A stretch of DNA of 49,617 bases, from positions 1-49,617 of the forward strand of contig JAFDZO010000031.1 in the NCBI GenBank assembly GCA_018266845.1. Direction: 5' to 3'. The notes under the pieces were generated by a model. It ran no database searches. It worked only from the letters and a program-made list of their open reading frames with translations, and was not told where the DNA came from. Each line of letters begins with the position of its first letter. Within the stretch, counting starts at the first letter, position 1. This document shows positions 40,396 to 48,745 of this stretch, piece after piece. The stretch is from Bacteroidota bacterium (GTDB taxonomy: Bacteria > Bacteroidota > Ignavibacteria > Tepidaquicellales > Tepidaquicellaceae). The position numbers were made by a program, and so were the translations under genes.

Positions 40396-42333
40396 ATGTA
40401 CACAGAAGAAACCAGAGGCATACTTGCTAAATATCTTAAAGAGCTGCTTAGAAAGTACGGAGTAAATGACGAGAAATTTTTAGGCTCGGCTTCCAATGAA
40501 CAGAACTACATCAATATACTCCGCGATAAGAAAGTTCTTCTGGATGAAGAATTTTTTAAACACCTTGCAAAAGATTTAAGTCTCGAATATGTAGAGCCGG
40601 CTATCATAAGAAGCAAAGCAAATCTTGCTCTGGGGCTTCCGTTCAATGTAATTAAAAAGAATCTGATTTTTATTCTTAGCGTTACCTCAAAACGCGTTAA
40701 GATTGCAACAGCAAATCCGTTCAACTTCAAGCTGTTCAAAGAGCTTGGAAAAATTTTCAAAAGAGACATAGATATTTGCGTAACCACTGTAGATGCTATT
40801 GAAGAATCACTCGACCACGGTTACCGAGAAATACACACTTATAAAGCGCTTGGCGAACTAAGAGACCGCGCTCCCGAAGAATCGGCTTTCACAGTTTTAT
40901 ATAAATGGCAGAAAATTTTTATTATCTGCTGCGCAATATTTTTGCTTATCTGTCTTGTTCTTGCGCCTAAAGGAACAACGTTCATATTATTCCTTGCTGT
41001 AAATCTTCTTTACTTCTTTTTAAATCCTTTCAAGCTGTATATTTCTTTGCGGGGATTTGAAAACTCCGGTAAAGGTATCACCGTTACCGAAGCTGAGGTA
41101 AGAAATCTCAACGAGGAAAATCTTCCTATATATACAGTGCTTATTCCCGTTTATAAAGAAGCGGAAGTTCTTTCTGATATTATTATCAATATGAACAGAA
41201 TGGACTATCCGAAAGATAAGCTCGATATTAAAGTTCTTGTAGAAGAGAAAGATGATATTACTTTAAACGAGGCAAAGCGCCTAGGACTTATCGGCGGAAG
41301 ACCTGAAGTTATGCTCGGCAATATGACTGCCGAAGAGTATCAGGAATATACAAAGATTTTTGAAATTCTCATCGTTCCCGATGCAGATATTAAAACGAAA
41401 CCGAGAGCCTGCAACTATGGATTGTACAGGGCGCGCGGCGAATATGTTTGCATCTATGACGCAGAGGACGAACCGGATATTGACCAGCTTAAAAAAGCTA
41501 TTATTGCATTCAGTAAAGTTGACGATTCATACATCTGCCTTCAGGGACACCTGAACTTCTACAACCCGAAAGAAAATCTTCTTGCAAGGTGGTTCTCACT
41601 TGAATATTCTTTCTGGTTCGATTACTGGCTTCAGGGACTTGACTTCGTGGATGCTCCCCTTCCGCTCGGAGGCACAAGCAACCACTTCAAAACAAAGATT
41701 ATTAAACAGCTTGGCGGCTGGGATCCGTACAACGTTACGGAAGATGCCGATCTTGGCATCCGTATTTCAATCAGAAACTACAATACGGCTATGTTGAATT
41801 CATACACGCTTGAAGAGGCAAACCTCGAAGTGTGGAACTGGATTCGTCAGCGCTCGCGCTGGTTCAAAGGATATATGCAGACCTTCTTAGTTCACATGAG
41901 ATTCCCGCTTAAATTCATTCGCGGACTCGGCTGGAAGAAGTTTGCATTCTTTATGTTTACATTCGGCGGAAATATTCTTCTGCCTTTAATTAATCCATTG
42001 TTATGGATTGTAACGATTTTAACTTTGTTCTTCCCCGCTGCATCGGATTATCTTTTCCCGCCGGAGCTACAGACTATCTGCGAGTTTAATCTTATTCTCG
42101 GAAACCTGATTTACATTGTACTGCATATAGGTCCGTATCTTTTAAAGAGAAACTACGGCTCTATTCCTGTTGCGCTTACAATTCCGATTTACTGGATTAT
42201 GATTAGTGTAGGTGCATGGAAGGGATTTGCGCAGCTTATTACAAAGCCGTTCTATTGGGAAAAAACAACTCACGGCTTAAGCTCGTTCAGCAAAAAATCT
42301 GCCTTCGTTTCAGTTCAGCAGCAGAACGCATAG
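40396..42333 (+). CDS. Membrane GT2 polysaccharide synthase with N-terminal T2SS-E/MshEN-like domain
   Basis: The 645-residue protein begins with a domain like the N-terminus of type II secretion ATPase E (about 35-145: ILRDKKVLLDEEFFKHLAKD, then LPFNVIKKNLIFILSVTSKR and ATANPFN). Two transmembrane helices (~172-210) precede a processive family-2 glycosyltransferase. That domain has PVYKEAEVL (251-259), DADIKTKPRACNYGL, DAED at 355-358, TED at 448-450 and QRSRW at 485-489, and is followed by four or five membrane helices (~513-615). All catalytic motifs of a BcsA-type synthase are present, but there is no PilZ domain. MshEN domains can bind cyclic di-GMP, although the RLG signature is poorly kept here. 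NfrB of E. coli combines the same two domains in the opposite order. Confidence 0.88.
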   Translation: MYTEETRGILAKYLKELLRKYGVNDEKFLGSASNEQNYINILRDKKVLLDEEFFKHLAKDLSLEYVEPAIIRSKANLALGLPFNVIKKNLIFILSVTSKRVKIATANPFNFKLFKELGKIFKRDIDICVTTVDAIEESLDHGYREIHTYKALGELRDRAPEESAFTVLYKWQKIFIICCAIFLLICLVLAPKGTTFILFLAVNLLYFFLNPFKLYISLRGFENSGKGITVTEAEVRNLNEENLPIYTVLIPVYKEAEVLSDIIINMNRMDYPKDKLDIKVLVEEKDDITLNEAKRLGLIGGRPEVMLGNMTAEEYQEYTKIFEILIVPDADIKTKPRACNYGLYRARGEYVCIYDAEDEPDIDQLKKAIIAFSKVDDSYICLQGHLNFYNPKENLLARWFSLEYSFWFDYWLQGLDFVDAPLPLGGTSNHFKTKIIKQLGGWDPYNVTEDADLGIRISIRNYNTAMLNSYTLEEANLEVWNWIRQRSRWFKGYMQTFLVHMRFPLKFIRGLGWKKFAFFMFTFGGNILLPLINPLLWIVTILTLFFPAASDYLFPPELQTICEFNLILGNLIYIVLHIGPYLLKRNYGSIPVALTIPIYWIMISVGAWKGFAQLITKPFYWEKTTHGLSSFSKKSAFVSVQQQNA

Positions 42334-42347
42334 TTTTAAATTAATCT

Positions 42348-42373
42348 CGTTACAACGCTCCTGCGTTGTAACG
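42348..42373. terminator. Perfect 11-bp hairpin between convergent genes
   Basis: CGTTACAACGC (42348-42358), a 4-nt loop, and GCGTTGTAACG (42363-42373). It lies 15 bp after the synthase stop and 3 bp beyond the stop of the minus-strand gene at 42377, so it can end either transcript. The following T content is moderate on the plus strand. Confidence 0.65.
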
Positions 42374-42376
42374 TAA

Positions 42377-42964
42377 CTAATCTTTTTCAAAGCCCTTCTG
42401 AGATTTTCTTAAGGGCTTTTTTATTTCATCGTCGTAGATGGGTTTTGTTTTGAATAACTCCCCTTTATGTCCAGAACGTGGGATCCATCCTTTCCTTATT
42501 AATTTTGTACAATGCATTAAATATTTTTTTACACCTTTTTTAGTAAAATCAACACAGATCATTAATCGAATTTCTCTATCATATTCATCGTGTTCCATTT
42601 CACGGCATGACATCCAATATCCCCAATCAAATTCATCAGTCCACCATGAAGTTAAAGCTGTCCCTTCATAATCATCAGGCGAGCCGGTTAATCCGCCTTT
42701 GTCGTATCTTTTTTTAATAATAACATCATCAAATATATCGTGTATCAATTCGCATTCAATTCCTGTTGAATTCATTCCCACAAGATATTCATCAGCGCTT
42801 TTTTCAGCAAGTAGCCTGTAATCATCATTTAATTTTTCATCTCCAATTACAAAAAGCACCCACCTTTGTTTCTTTGGAAGTCTTTCTAAATAATAATCCC
42901 TTCTCTCATCATTCCAATGAAAGTAATATATCTCTTTTCCTTCTGCTCTGCCTATTCTTTCCAT
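42377..42964 (-). CDS. Hypothetical protein, 195 aa, on the opposite strand of the polysaccharide locus
   Basis: Not recognised. The product is rich in aromatic and charged residues (WWTDEFDWGYWMSCREMEHD near 108-127, then MICVDFTKKGVKKYLMHCTK). It has no signal peptide, membrane segment or obvious catalytic motif, and looks like a compact alpha/beta soluble protein. It interrupts the plus-strand cluster between the synthase and the GH26 gene. Its final 12 codons (KPLRKSQKGFEKD region) coincide with a plus-strand terminator hairpin. Such solitary, antisense genes of unknown family are often recently acquired; an immunity-protein-like role is possible but unsupported. Confidence 0.6.
   Translation of the reverse strand: MERIGRAEGKEIYYFHWNDERRDYYLERLPKKQRWVLFVIGDEKLNDDYRLLAEKSADEYLVGMNSTGIECELIHDIFDDVIIKKRYDKGGLTGSPDDYEGTALTSWWTDEFDWGYWMSCREMEHDEYDREIRLMICVDFTKKGVKKYLMHCTKLIRKGWIPRSGHKGELFKTKPIYDDEIKKPLRKSQKGFEKD
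42389..42422 (+). terminator. Intrinsic terminator of the polysaccharide-synthase operon, embedded in a coding sequence
   Basis: Stem AAAGCCCTT/AAGGGCTTT (42389-42397 with 42411-42419) with a 13-nt loop runs into a T-rich stretch (TTTTTTATTT). It is positioned to end the bcsB-kinase-REC-synthase transcript. It overlaps the 3' end of the minus-strand gene at 42377, so the same bases encode that protein's C-terminus. Confidence 0.75.
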
Positions 42965-43076
42965 AATCTTTGAAAGTAAAATAATTACGATTTTAATTCA
43001 ATATTTTAATAGATTCTATTTTACTTTATTCATCCTATTTTGAATTTTTTCTTTCTATTTTCTGTTAATTGGAATA

Positions 43077-44135
43077 ATGAAATTATCTTCTTTATTTTTT
43101 CTTGGCATATTTGTTTGTTTATTTTCAGGAAAAGCAGTTTCTCAGGAAATAAAGCTTCTTCCTCCTTCCAACGGTATTTATCACGGTACAATGGCAGGCT
43201 GGGGCATTAACGGAGATTCCATAAACGCCGATAGGGTTAAAAATTTCGTACGCACTTCCGGCAAGGAAGTCGCCGTTGTTTACTTCGGACAGAACTGGTT
43301 CGATGGGATAAAATTTCCCTCTCTACAGGCGCAGCAGATTTATTCATTAGGGGCAATTCCATTCATCAGTCTTCTTCCCCGCTCAAGTTACAGGCAGTAT
43401 AAAATAGATTCCATATTTTCATTTGAAAGAATTTTAGACGGCGACTTTGATAAAGAGCTGACTCAATGGGCGCTTGATGCAAAAAATTCAGGAATCCCCA
43501 TGATGCTCGACTTTGCCCCGGAGATGAACGGCAACTGGTTTCCATGGAGCGGTGTGTATAACTTTTATGACGGCAATATAAAGACAGCGGGAAAAATGTA
43601 TCGCGATACGTACAGGCATATTGTAGAGATATTCCGCAAGGCAGGCGCTAAAAATATTACGTGGGCGTTTCACCCTAACGGCGGCTCGTTTAATTCCGCT
43701 GAATGGAACAATATGAAAAAATATTATCCCGGCGATGAATATGTTGACTGGATAGGGGTAAGCATTTACGGCTCTCAGCGCATAGGCGACAGGTGGCTTG
43801 AGATAATAGATACTTTCGATGACATCTATGACAATATGGCAAAAATTACGGAGAAGAAACCGCTTGCTTTATTTGAGTTTGGAGTTACTGAAGATAAGGC
43901 AAAGGGCGATAAAAGCCAGTGGATAGAGGATGTTTTCAACTTTGTAACAAGCTCGAAGTACGGAAGGATAAAGCTCATTTCATACTGGAACCAGAACTTC
44001 CCCATTTATGATTCGCGCGGAAAAATTATTAACTATTCATTAATGCAAATTGATACTTCCCCCGAAGTATTATACGTTTACCGCGAAAATATCAATAAAA
44101 ATATTTTCATTTCAAAACCGGTTTTAAGCCGTTAA
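43077..44135 (+). CDS. Secreted glycoside hydrolase, GH26-like (beta-mannanase family)
   Basis: The 352-residue product has a signal peptide (about 1-22, SGKAVSQ) and a single TIM-barrel domain of the GH26 type. The acid/base glutamate is Glu149 in FAPEMNGNWFPWSG and the nucleophile is Glu267 in LALFEFGVTE. Supporting aromatic residues occur in YVDWIGVSIYG and ISYWNQNF. GH26 enzymes cleave beta-1,4-mannan or related glucans. It lacks a T9SS tail, so it is probably periplasmic or released by another route. Next to a polysaccharide synthase and a BcsB-like protein it occupies the role that BcsZ plays in cellulose loci, trimming the polymer, and hints that the product contains mannose-type sugars. 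Confidence 0.85.
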   Translation: MKLSSLFFLGIFVCLFSGKAVSQEIKLLPPSNGIYHGTMAGWGINGDSINADRVKNFVRTSGKEVAVVYFGQNWFDGIKFPSLQAQQIYSLGAIPFISLLPRSSYRQYKIDSIFSFERILDGDFDKELTQWALDAKNSGIPMMLDFAPEMNGNWFPWSGVYNFYDGNIKTAGKMYRDTYRHIVEIFRKAGAKNITWAFHPNGGSFNSAEWNNMKKYYPGDEYVDWIGVSIYGSQRIGDRWLEIIDTFDDIYDNMAKITEKKPLALFEFGVTEDKAKGDKSQWIEDVFNFVTSSKYGRIKLISYWNQNFPIYDSRGKIINYSLMQIDTSPEVLYVYRENINKNIFISKPVLSR

Positions 44136-44213
44136 ATTGCACTATTAGTGTTTTGAAGGCATCTTTATTGCGCTAATGCAATCGAACTATATTCCCAAAT
44201 TAAATTTAACCTT

Positions 44214-44933
44214 ATGTCAGATATATTCAAAAAAATCATTCTGCTTGGAAGACCTGCCTCGGGCAAATCCGAAACAATGGATTATTTAAAGAAAACACCT
44301 TTTGAAGAAAGAATAAAAAGATTTCACGTCGGTAAAATAGTTGAGCTGGATGACTTCCCTATTTTATGGGAATGGTTTGAGCAGGATGCAATCCTTGATA
44401 AAAAACTCGGCAAGCCAAGAATGATGTCAACCCCGGATAACGATTTTATACACGAATATCAATGGCATCTGCTCATTGAAAAAATCAGCATGAACTACGA
44501 TAAGCTCTTGAGAGACAATCCGAATATTCACGATGATACCACCGTTCTTATTGAATTTTCGCGCGGCACGCAGCATGGCGGATACAAAGAAGCGTTCAAG
44601 CACTTGTCGCAGGAAATATTAAAAGATGCAGTTCTTGTTTACATCAATGTTCCTTATGAAGAATCGCTAAGAAAAAACAGAAAACGATTTAACCCAAACA
44701 AACCCGACAGCATATTAGAGCATGGTCTTCCCGATGCAAAGCTGGAAAAGCTCTATAAAGAAGTTGACTGGGAAGAAGTATCTAAAGGCTTTACAAACAG
44801 AATTAACATTAACGGAGTTAATGTTCCGTTCTTCGTATTTGAAAATATGCCGTCAAAAACAGATGACAGAGAGCTTCTCGGTCCTGAGCTTGACAAAATT
44901 TTCACTACCCTCTGGAAGGAAAAAAACTCGTAA
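44214..44933 (+). CDS. P-loop NTPase/kinase-like protein
   Basis: The 239-residue product begins with a Walker A motif (LGRPASGKSETMDYL, residues 11-25). A short acidic strand follows (VELDDFPILWEWF), with a possible Walker B/LID-type region later (DTTVLIEFSRG near 108-118; RKNRKRFNPNKPDS near 145-158). The overall order resembles nucleoside or adenylate-kinase-like P-loop enzymes, but the family is not recognised. It is soluble. It precedes the array of TPR-histidine kinases by 51 bp and follows the GH26 gene by 78 bp; whether it belongs to either unit is unclear. Confidence 0.6.
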   Translation: MSDIFKKIILLGRPASGKSETMDYLKKTPFEERIKRFHVGKIVELDDFPILWEWFEQDAILDKKLGKPRMMSTPDNDFIHEYQWHLLIEKISMNYDKLLRDNPNIHDDTTVLIEFSRGTQHGGYKEAFKHLSQEILKDAVLVYINVPYEESLRKNRKRFNPNKPDSILEHGLPDAKLEKLYKEVDWEEVSKGFTNRININGVNVPFFVFENMPSKTDDRELLGPELDKIFTTLWKEKNS

Positions 44934-44984
44934 TTTGTTTTCTCAGCCGGAAGCATATACTAATAAAGAAAATCATTTTTAATA

Positions 44985-46874
44985 TTGCAAAAAATTTTAC
45001 CCCCTGAAATTTCAGACCTGCAATCAAGATTAGATACTAGCGAGGGAGCAGAAAGAATGGAAATTCTTCACTCCCTCGCAGTTCATTATGCGGAAACTAA
45101 CCCGCAAACTTCGGAAAAATATTCCGGTGAAGGACTTGAACTTGCCCGCAAATTAAATGAAGATTTGTGGACTGCAAAATTTCTTCTTCTTCACGGAAGG
45201 ACTCGCTACAATTCCAATGATATTGTAAATGCGCTGGAATACCTTACAATAGCTTCCTCTATCTTCGAGAAATTTGATGATGAGCTTAATATTGCCGACT
45301 GCCTCCTGCGCATAGGAAGATGTCAGGATTTGCTCGGTGATAGCTCGCGCGGGCTGGAAAACCATTTCAAAGCATTAAAAATTTCTCAAAGCCTCCGTGA
45401 TAAAAAATTAGAAAGCCGCGCCTATATGGAAATGGGGCTTTCATGCTGGGCTAATAAAGACAGCGCGCTTGCCCTTGAGCATTTGAACAAGGCTTACGAG
45501 CTTCAGGCTGAAGGCAATAGCAAAGGCGACCTGGCTGCTATTACGGGAAACATCGGGAATGTTTATATCGGTATGCAGGATTACAAAACCGCATACAAAT
45601 ATTTCCAAAAATGTCTTGATATATTTAAAGAGCTTAACAGCGAAGAAGGTATCGGCAAAACTTACATCAGTATTGGCATTACCCTTTGGGGCATAGATAA
45701 GTTAGATGATGCGCTTGAATACGTAAACAAATGCCTCACTATTTTTGAAAGGCTCGATAACAAAGAAGTGATTGCCGAATCGTATTCCGTCTTAGGCTCT
45801 ATCTACACAGATAAAGGGGAGTTTGAAACGGCGCAGATTTATTTCGATAAGGCGCTGGATATTTCCAAAGAATACAACCTGCAATACAAGCTTGAAAATC
45901 TCTACGAAAGCAAATATCAGTGCGCTGAAAAAATGGGAGATTATAAAACCGCTTTTAATTTTTCCAAAAAGCACCACGAAGCCGTAAGCAGGAGGCTGAA
46001 AGAAGCTGCCGAAGTAAAGACAAATTACCTGAACGCAATGCACGATATGGATTTGCTAAGGAATGAATCTGAAAATCTCAGCGAAAAGAATACCGCTTTA
46101 AGCGAACTAAACCAGCAGCTTAATTCAAAGAACAATACATTATCCGATACGCTGAATACTCTCCACTCGCAGAATGCTGAAATCGAAAGGATTAATAAAA
46201 TTAACTCTAAAATCCTTTCTATACTTGCCCACGATTTAAAAAATCCGCTCGGCATTATTCAGCAGGTAACCGAAATGTATTCTTCAAACACTATTGATGA
46301 AAGCATGGTCGGTGAAGTATTGCAGGACCTTCATAAAAACTCCAAAGCTGCCCTCGAAATGCTGACGGATGTTTTGCAATGGGGAACGGCTCAGGTGGGC
46401 AAAAAAAATGCTGCGGATTTTTCTGAAATAAATTTGCGGGACTTGGTTAACGCCAAACAGGACGGCTTCTCCCTGCTGCTGAAATCAAAGAATAACACTC
46501 TAATAAATTCATGCGATGAAAATTTTGTTTTCAAAGGTGATATTAATATGATAAGAGTTATTATCAGAAATCTCATTACCAATGCAAACAAATTTACTTC
46601 CGGCGGAACTATTACCGTAGGGCATTTTGATAAGCCGGATGAAATTGAAATAACCGTTTCAGATACCGGAATTGGAATGAACAGCTCTCAAATCGAACGC
46701 TTGTTTAAGTGGGAAACAAGGCAAAGCTCTGACGGAACTTCAGGGGAAAAAGGCACCGGCATAGGGCTTCTTTTATGTCAGGAGTTTGTTCAGGCGCATA
46801 AAGGAAAAATATGGGCTGAAAGCGCGCCCGGGAAAGGAACATCTTTTCATTTTACTGTCTCTAAAAGTTTATAA
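44985..46874 (+). CDS. Cytoplasmic TPR-histidine kinase, array member 1
   Basis: The 629-residue product has about seven TPRs (residues ~25-325, e.g. LAAITGNIGNVYIGMQDYKT), a long coiled coil (~335-408, NLSEKNTALSELNQQLNSKN) and a kinase core. His416 lies in LAHDLKNPLG, the N box is NLITNANKFTSGG, G1 is SDTGIGMNSSQ and G2 GTGIGLLLCQEF. No membrane helix or receiver domain is present. The start is TTG 44985; the residues after it (QKILPPEIS) align with LPDEIK in the next kinase and with SPSEIS in the third, so the TTG start is favoured over an internal ATG 24 codons later. It is the first of three tandem paralogues in one likely operon. Confidence 0.88.
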   Translation: MQKILPPEISDLQSRLDTSEGAERMEILHSLAVHYAETNPQTSEKYSGEGLELARKLNEDLWTAKFLLLHGRTRYNSNDIVNALEYLTIASSIFEKFDDELNIADCLLRIGRCQDLLGDSSRGLENHFKALKISQSLRDKKLESRAYMEMGLSCWANKDSALALEHLNKAYELQAEGNSKGDLAAITGNIGNVYIGMQDYKTAYKYFQKCLDIFKELNSEEGIGKTYISIGITLWGIDKLDDALEYVNKCLTIFERLDNKEVIAESYSVLGSIYTDKGEFETAQIYFDKALDISKEYNLQYKLENLYESKYQCAEKMGDYKTAFNFSKKHHEAVSRRLKEAAEVKTNYLNAMHDMDLLRNESENLSEKNTALSELNQQLNSKNNTLSDTLNTLHSQNAEIERINKINSKILSILAHDLKNPLGIIQQVTEMYSSNTIDESMVGEVLQDLHKNSKAALEMLTDVLQWGTAQVGKKNAADFSEINLRDLVNAKQDGFSLLLKSKNNTLINSCDENFVFKGDINMIRVIIRNLITNANKFTSGGTITVGHFDKPDEIEITVSDTGIGMNSSQIERLFKWETRQSSDGTSGEKGTGIGLLLCQEFVQAHKGKIWAESAPGKGTSFHFTVSKSL

Positions 46875-46882
46875 TTTTTGTA

Positions 46883-48712
46883 ATGGCAGAAGAAAATTTA
46901 CCCGATGAAATAAAGAAAGCGTCTGCTAAATTAGATAATGCTGCCGGAATAGAGCGGTTCGACCTGCTCTTTTCTCTGGCAAAGTATTATTTTAATATCA
47001 AGCCCAGATTAGCTGCCGAGTACGCCGAAGAAGCAAAAAAAATTGCCCAAAATGAAAATGATATTGAGAGGCTCGGCAAAACCTTTCTTATTCTTGGAAA
47101 GCTTTACTACCGCCTTACCGAACTGCTCCTTGCAATAGAATGCCTCTCTGAATCTGCCCGAATTGCAGAAAACCTAAGGAACACGGAAAATGAAATCGAA
47201 TCTTTGCGTATGCTGGGAATGACGCAGAATTTCGCAGGCGACTTTTCGCGCGCTTTAGATTCTCAATTCAAATCACTTAGCCTTTGCAGAAAAATCGGAT
47301 TCAAACAGGGTGAAGGCGAATCTCAAATGCTTATTGCTCTTTCTTATCTTGGAAACAAAGAAATAAATCCAGCGCTCGAATATCTTGAAGCTGCTTACAA
47401 GATAAAGCTGGAGATAGGCTCTAAAAATGATATTGCATACGCTTTAGGAAATTTCGGCAACGCATATTTAGGTCTTGAGCAATATGAAAAGGCAGTTGGG
47501 TATTTTATTAAATGTAAAGAGATATTAGAAGAAGTAGATAATAAAGCAGGTATAGGCAGAGCAAGTATGAACATCGGCATCTGTCTTCAGGAACTGGGAA
47601 AATACGAAGAAGGTATTGAATATGTAAATAAAGGTTTGCAGATTTTTTTGTCAATTGGGGAAAAAGAACCGATTTCAAACTGCGTCTATATCCTCGGTTA
47701 TATCGAAGCAGCGCAGAAAAAATATGAAAAAGCCATTGAGTATTATAATGAAGCTATAGTAATAGGTGAAATGTACAAATTGTTTCCCACGCTTGAGCAG
47801 ATATACAATTCAAAATCGGAAGCTGCTGCTGCCATCGGAGATTATAAAACTGCCTATGAGTTTTACATGAAGGGGCATTCGCTTATAGAAAAGCGTTTGA
47901 AGGAAACTGCTGAATTCAATACCAGATACCTTAGCGTTGCTCACAGGGTTGATATACTTCAGAGAGAATCCGAAATACTTGAAGAAAAAAATGCGAAGCT
48001 GAATGAGCTGAACGAAAAACTGACTTTGCTTAATGATGAAAAGACTGAATTTCTCGGTATTGCAGCTCACGATTTAAAAAATCCTCTGAACTCTATTTCT
48101 CTTTCAGCTTCAACAATCAAAAAATACATTGACTCATTTCCGAAAGAAAAAATTGAGAACTATCTGGATAAGATAGAAAAGACGGCAACAAGAATGAAAA
48201 ATATCGTTACCAATCTTATCAACACGAACATAATCGAAACAGGCAGATACAATGTCAAAAAGCAGGAATTGGATTTGAATGCTTTGGTTAAACATATCGC
48301 TGAAGACTTTAAGCATCAGGCTTCCGGCAAAAACATTGTTATCGTTCTTAATGAATCCGAAAAGATAAAAATTATAACAGATGAAGATGCAATATACAGC
48401 ATACTTGATAATCTGATTTCAAACGCAGTAAAGTACTCTTTGCCCGGAAGCGAAGTAAAAATCGGAATTTTCAAAAACGAAAAAAATGTTTCCGTAAGCG
48501 TAACAGATAGCGGAATAGGTATAAAAGAGTCCGAAAAGGACTTGGTCTTTACAAAGTTTGCCCGAATGTCTAACAAGCCCACAGCCGGCGAAAACTCTAC
48601 AGGGCTGGGACTTTCAATTGTGAAAAAACTTACCGAACTTATAGGAGGCAGAATATTTTTCAAAAGCGAATACGGCAAAGGAACAACCTTTACTATCGAA
48701 CTGCCTCTGTAA
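46883..48712 (+). CDS. Cytoplasmic TPR-histidine kinase, array member 2
   Basis: The 609-residue paralogue starts at ATG, 8 bp after member 1 ends. TPRs span ~25-330 (e.g. AYALGNFGNAYLGLEQYEKA), a coiled coil ~345-388, and the kinase core follows: His396 in AAHDLKNPLNS, N box NLISNAVKYSLPG, G1 TDSGIGIKES and G2 STGLGLSIVKKLTELIGG. Its kinase core is closer to that of the distant minus-strand kinase at 26618 (same NKPTAGENSTGLGLSIVKKL-type stretch) than to member 1, which suggests exchange or shared ancestry between the two loci. Cytoplasmic; partners unknown. Confidence 0.9.
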   Translation: MAEENLPDEIKKASAKLDNAAGIERFDLLFSLAKYYFNIKPRLAAEYAEEAKKIAQNENDIERLGKTFLILGKLYYRLTELLLAIECLSESARIAENLRNTENEIESLRMLGMTQNFAGDFSRALDSQFKSLSLCRKIGFKQGEGESQMLIALSYLGNKEINPALEYLEAAYKIKLEIGSKNDIAYALGNFGNAYLGLEQYEKAVGYFIKCKEILEEVDNKAGIGRASMNIGICLQELGKYEEGIEYVNKGLQIFLSIGEKEPISNCVYILGYIEAAQKKYEKAIEYYNEAIVIGEMYKLFPTLEQIYNSKSEAAAAIGDYKTAYEFYMKGHSLIEKRLKETAEFNTRYLSVAHRVDILQRESEILEEKNAKLNELNEKLTLLNDEKTEFLGIAAHDLKNPLNSISLSASTIKKYIDSFPKEKIENYLDKIEKTATRMKNIVTNLINTNIIETGRYNVKKQELDLNALVKHIAEDFKHQASGKNIVIVLNESEKIKIITDEDAIYSILDNLISNAVKYSLPGSEVKIGIFKNEKNVSVSVTDSGIGIKESEKDLVFTKFARMSNKPTAGENSTGLGLSIVKKLTELIGGRIFFKSEYGKGTTFTIELPL

Positions 48713-48745
48713 CTGCTTCCTTTGCCCTGATAAAATTTTTAACCT

